A DNA stretch of 37,121 nucleotides from an uncultured Bacilli bacterium (lineage in GTDB: Bacteria > Bacillota_I > Bacilli_A > RF39 > UBA660), in contig CAKOKU010000011.1 in assembly GCA_934095865.1 (NCBI GenBank), positions 1 through 37,121 of the forward strand, written 5' to 3'. Each line of letters begins with the position of its first letter. Position 1 is the first letter of the stretch. Shown piece after piece: positions 34,673 to 37,121 of the stretch. Below the pieces are notes generated by a model. The model worked only from the letters and a program-made list of their open reading frames with translations, was not told where the DNA came from and made no database searches. The position numbers and the translations under genes were made by a program.

Positions 34673-34701
34673 TTGCTTCTTAAAATCTAACATGATATTA
34701 T
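34673..34701 (+). promoter_or_regulatory. Promoter of template unit 5
   Basis: TTGCTT (34673-34678), 17-base spacer, TATTAT (34696-34701) with an extended TGA. The GGG start lies six bases downstream. Confidence 0.75.
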
Positions 34702-34706
34702 TTTGT

Positions 34707-35048
34707 GGGATATGCTTATAACTGCGGTTGTTATATGCCTGACGTTTATTATGGCAACAGCGACTGGAATGCTAATGTGTTTAGTGTCAAAGCTGCTGGC
34801 TATCTTGATGACAACAACGTGAATAACACTTTTGGCGTGCGTCCTTGCTAGATTCCTACTACGATTAGTAAATTACTAATGTACTCAAGATATATGTTTA
34901 CGAATGTATATAGAAGAAGTAGTCTTTATTTTAAAAGATAATCTAATTAATAGATTGGAAACAAGCTTATTCCATGATGAAAATCAGAAAAAAAGATATA
35001 GATGCTTTTAAATATTTAATTTTAAAGGCTACAAACTATATCGTTTTT
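34707..35048 (+). ncRNA. Template RNA unit 5
   Basis: The unit runs 336 nt from GGG to the stem end (35042). The VR-like copy is at 34742-34845 and ends GVRPC-stop. Hairpins: ATTAGTA/TACTAAT, AATCT/AGATT, TGAT-GAAA-ATCA, closing stem GATATAG/CTATATC. The 3' half is nearly identical to that of unit 6, suggesting recent duplication. It is followed by a T-rich tail. Confidence 0.8.
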
Positions 35049-35099
35049 AATTTTCTTAATAAATATTAATATATATAAAAGAATTAATTAAAAATTTTC

Positions 35100-35128
35100 T
35101 TTTCTATTAAAACTTAAAATGATATGAT
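35100..35128 (+). promoter_or_regulatory. Promoter of template unit 6
   Basis: Weak TTTTCT (35100-35105), 17-base spacer, TATGAT (35123-35128) with an extended TGA. Confidence 0.55.
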
Positions 35129-35136
35129 TTTGATAA

Positions 35137-35479
35137 GGGATAAGCTAAAAACTGCAGTTGTTTATGCTTAACGTTTCTTATGGCAACAGCAACTGGAACG
35201 CTCATGTGTTCGATGTCATTGCTTCTGGTTACATTGATGACTGGGACGTCAACAACAGTAATGGCGTGCGTCCTTGTTAGATTCCTACTACGATTAGTAA
35301 GTGTACTAATGCACTCAAGATATATGTTTACGAATGTATATAGAAGAAGTAGTCTTTATTTACAAAAGATAATCTAATTAATAGATTGGAAACAAGCTTA
35401 TTCCATGATGAAAATCAGAAAAAAAGATATAGATGCTTTTAAATGTTTAATTTTGAAAGCTACAAACTATATCATTTTT
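35137..35479 (+). ncRNA. Template RNA unit 6
   Basis: The unit runs 337 nt from GGGATAAGC to the stem end (35473). The VR-like copy is at 35171-35274, with His and Asp codons at positions that are Asn in other units. The leader carries the palindrome AACTGCAGTT. The 3' hairpin set is complete. Confidence 0.8.
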
Positions 35480-35487
35480 AATTATAA

Positions 35488-35516
35488 TTGCTAAAAAACC
35501 GATTAAATGATATTAT
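35488..35516 (+). promoter_or_regulatory. Promoter of template unit 7
   Basis: TTGCTA (35488-35493), 17-base spacer, TATTAT (35511-35516) with an extended TGA. Confidence 0.75.
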
Positions 35517-35524
35517 TGGTTCTA

Positions 35525-35870
35525 GGAATAAGCTAGAAACAAGTTGTGTTTTTTACTGACGTTTCTTATGACGGTAACAGCGGCTGGAATGCTAATGGGT
35601 TGACTGTCGAAGCATCTGGTAATTTTGATGACCACAACGTGAACAACACTTATGGCGTGCGTCCTTGCTAGATTCCTACTACGATTAGTAAATTACTAAT
35701 GAACTCAAGATATATGTCTACGGATATATATAGAAGAAGTAATCTTTAAATTTAAAAGATAATCTAATTAATAGATTGGAAACAAGCCTATTCCTTGACG
35801 AAAGTCAGAAAAAAAGATATAGATGTTCATAAATACTTATAGTTTATGAACTACAAACTATATCATTATT
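35525..35870 (+). ncRNA. Template RNA unit 7
   Basis: The unit runs 340 nt from GGAATAAGC to the stem end (35864). The VR-like copy (35559-35665) has one extra codon (TATGACGGTAAC). The tetraloop hairpin is TGAC-GAAA-GTCA (35796-35807). The terminal stem has a perfect inner arm GTTCATAAA/TTTATGAAC. It ends GVRPC-stop. Confidence 0.8.
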
Positions 35871-35889
35871 TTAATTATAATTAAGAAAA

Positions 35890-35918
35890 TTGATAAAATT
35901 TTCGTAAAATGATATCAT
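35890..35918 (+). promoter_or_regulatory. Promoter of template unit 8
   Basis: TTGATA (35890-35895), 17-base spacer, TATCAT (35913-35918) with an extended TGA. Confidence 0.75.
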
Positions 35919-35924
35919 GTATAT

Positions 35925-36272
35925 GGAATAAACTTTTAACCGTAGGTCAGGTATTATTTTACGTTTCTTATGGCGGCGCCAGCGACTGGACTGCTCACAG
36001 CATCTTTGTCGACGCATCTGGCAACCTTGATGACAATTGGACAAATAATACTAATGGCGTGCGTCCTTACTAGATTCCTACTACGATTAGTAAATACTAA
36101 TGAACTCAAGATATATGTTTACGGATATATATAGAAGAAGTAATCTTTAATTTTAAAAGATAATCTAATTAATAGATTGGAAACAAGTTTATTCCATGAT
36201 GAAAATCAAAATAAAAGATATAGATGTTTGTAAAAGTTTAAATTTTTATAAGCTAGCAACTATATCATTTTT
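35925..36272 (+). ncRNA. Template RNA unit 8
   Basis: The unit runs 342 nt from GGAATAAAC to the stem end (36266). The VR-like copy is at 35961-36067; its last 60 nt match the second half of the gene VR except at four adenines. It has one extra codon near its start (GGCGGCGCC). Hairpins: ATTAGTA/TACTAAT with a short loop, AATCT/AGATT, TGAT-GAAA-ATCA and the GATATAG/CTATATC closing stem. Confidence 0.8.
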
Positions 36273-36274
36273 AT

Positions 36275-36303
36275 TTGCTTATTAAAAGCTAAAATGTTAT
36301 GAT
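36275..36303 (+). promoter_or_regulatory. Promoter of template unit 9
   Basis: TTGCTT (36275-36280), 17-base spacer, TATGAT (36298-36303) with an extended TGT. The GGGG start lies eight bases downstream. Confidence 0.75.
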
Positions 36304-36310
36304 TTTAACA

Positions 36311-36660
36311 GGGGATTTCCTCAAAACGCAGTGCTCACAATGTCGTTTCTTATGGCAACAGCAACTGGAATGCTAATGCGTTCTTTGTCGGTGCCTCTGG
36401 TAACCTTGATGACAATAACGTGAACAACACTCATGGCGTGCGTCCTTATTAGATTCCTACTACGATTAGTAATATACTAATGTACTCAAGATATATGTTT
36501 ACGGATATATATAGAAGAAGTAGTCTTTATTTTTTTAAAAGATAGCCTAATCACTAGGTTGGAAACAAGGAAATTCCTTGATTTAAATCAAAATAAAAGA
36601 TATAGATGCCTTTAAGAATGTTAATTATTTTTAAAGGCTTAAAACTATATCATTCTCTAA
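36311..36660 (+). ncRNA. Template RNA unit 9
   Basis: The unit runs 341 nt from GGGG to the stem end (36651). The VR-like copy is at 36344-36446 and ends GVRPY-stop. Hairpins: ATTAGTA/TACTAAT, AGCCT/AGGTT (a compensatory variant of AATCT/AGATT, shared with unit 2), TTGAT/ATCAA, and a closing stem with a perfect inner arm GCCTTTAA/TTAAAGGC. It is the last unit of the array. Confidence 0.8.
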
Positions 36661-36674
36661 CTATAAAAATTAAC

Positions 36675-36815
36675 TTGATTTATAGAATATTCTCATGTTA
36701 TAATTTAGGTGAGGCAAAAAGTAGGAACATCTTTTAAATTTGTTAGTAACTTTTAACAGATTTTAAAGTTGTGACGAGTAAGACTGTGAAACTTAGTTTC
36801 ACAGTTTTCCTTTAT
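36675..36815 (+). ncRNA. Short promoter-terminator transcript next to the array
   Basis: TTGATT (36675-36680), 18-base spacer, TATAAT (36699-36704) with an extended TG, then about 75 nt without a convincing gene, then a strong terminator ACTGTGAAAC/GTTTCACAGT (36783-36805) with a T-rich tail. The roughly 100-nt RNA shows no similarity to the template units. It may be a small RNA or an attenuated leader whose gene was displaced by the IS element that follows. Confidence 0.5.
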
Positions 36816-36838
36816 TAAAAAAGCTCATGCTTATGAAC

Positions 36839-37121
36839 TGAACTGAACCCCAAAAATTGGACAGTTTATAAATAGCTTCTAATTAGAGGATTGTAACCTG
36901 TAATTTACAGGAGACAGTCCTTTTAATTTTTCTTTAATTCTATCATAATTATAATAATAAATATAGTCATCAATTGCTTTTATTAAATCATTTAATGTTT
37001 TATAATTATCTTCTTGTTCATAAAACATTTCTGTTTTAAGTATGCCAAAAAAGTTTTCCATCATGCCATTATCCATGCTATTTCCTTTTCTGGACATACT
37101 TTGCTTTATACCTTTATTTTT
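36839..37121 (-). mobile_element. IS3-family element, partial (IS150-like)
   Basis: The end TGAACTGAACCCCAAAAATT is of the type found at the termini of IS3/IS150 elements, and it is followed inward by the 3' end of a transposase gene. The rest lies beyond the window. The orientation places the transposase reading toward the template array. Confidence 0.8.
36879..37121 (-). CDS. IS3-family transposase OrfB, C-terminal part
   Basis: The minus-strand frame is open to the window edge and ends at TAG (36879-36881), giving 80 residues. The motif SMSRKGNSMDNGMMENFFGI, with its catalytic-region Glu, and the following YDRIKEKLKGLSPVNYR are characteristic of the DDE integrase core of IS3-family OrfB (usual forms: SRKGNCYDNA, FHSTLK, NRRRPH, YNxxRxQxxLxGLSPxxYR). 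The 5' part is outside the window, so intactness cannot be judged. Confidence 0.9.
   Translation of the reverse strand, partial: KNKGIKQSMSRKGNSMDNGMMENFFGILKTEMFYEQEDNYKTLNDLIKAIDDYIYYYNYDRIKEKLKGLSPVNYRLQSSN

Noticed and set aside
33365..35377. Short frames in the array such as those starting MATATGTLM
   Set aside because: They are out of frame with the VR reading, lack ribosome sites, and recur only because the DNA is repeated. The in-frame reading in unit 2 (33365-33592) also lacks a ribosome site.
33023..36660. CRISPR array
   Set aside because: The repeats are about 340 nt and contain coding-like sequence; there are no short direct repeats with unique spacers and no cas genes.
33023..36660. 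Integron-like cassette array with attC sites
   Set aside because: The hairpins are reminiscent, but every unit carries the same homologous segment, no integrase is present, and the adenine-specific differences from the gene are not explained by site-specific recombination.
33023..36660. Silent cassettes for RecA-type gene conversion
   Set aside because: Plain gene conversion would give exact patches of the donors. The gene segment instead differs from its two best donors at 12 positions, all adenines, and the units carry promoters and conserved RNA structure. Conversion may still add to the process.

Overview
The window is about 37 kb of a low-GC, Gram-positive-type bacterial chromosome using the standard bacterial code (TGA is a stop, TGG is Trp). 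It has two replicative polymerases (DnaE and PolC), an RNase Y, a class A penicillin-binding protein, extended -10 promoters with 17-bp spacers, and strong AGGAGG ribosome sites. Together these suggest a walled member of the Bacilli, probably one of the uncultured gut lineages near Erysipelotrichales/RF39. The lineage is an inference from gene content, not a search result.

Region 1 (1-5780) is the distal half of the S10-spc-alpha ribosomal operon: rpsE (3' end), rplO, secY, adk, map, infA, rpmJ, rpsM, rpsK, rpoA, rplQ. L30 (rpmD) is missing from its usual place between rpsE and rplO. Region 2 (5780-12200) holds two small unknown proteins, the tmRNA gene ssrA (minus strand), a Tat-signal protein followed by a large Cys-repeat surface protein, a small membrane protein, and an Hpt-receiver phosphorelay protein. 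Region 3 (12200-31120) is housekeeping: recA, a class A PBP, rny, an RsuA/RluB pseudouridine synthase, a U32 protein, a membrane GT2 glycosyltransferase with two unknown companions, an overlapping dnaE-polC pair, a small membrane protein and a TIGR01212-type radical SAM protein.

Region 4 (31200-36660) is the exceptional part. A membrane-anchored surface protein (31397-32731) ends in a roughly 108-bp segment whose homologues recur nine times downstream. Eight of the nine copies sit in RNA-like units of almost constant length (336-342 nt from a conserved GGG to the end of a terminal stem). Each unit has a short leader, an Asn-codon-rich copy of the segment, and a conserved multi-hairpin 3' part supported by compensatory base changes. 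Several have their own promoter. Compared with the units, the gene segment is a mosaic: its first 50 nt match unit 2 except at 8 positions, and its last 60 nt match unit 8 except at 4 positions. All 12 differences fall on adenines of the unit. This is the mutational signature of a diversity-generating retroelement (DGR). I read the region as a DGR-like system with one variable repeat (VR) and an array of many separate template RNA genes. Known DGRs usually have one template repeat beside the reverse transcriptase. No reverse transcriptase is visible here, so it would have to act from outside the window.

Region 5 (36661-37121) contains a short promoter-terminator transcript and the end of an IS3-family element on the minus strand, cut by the window edge.
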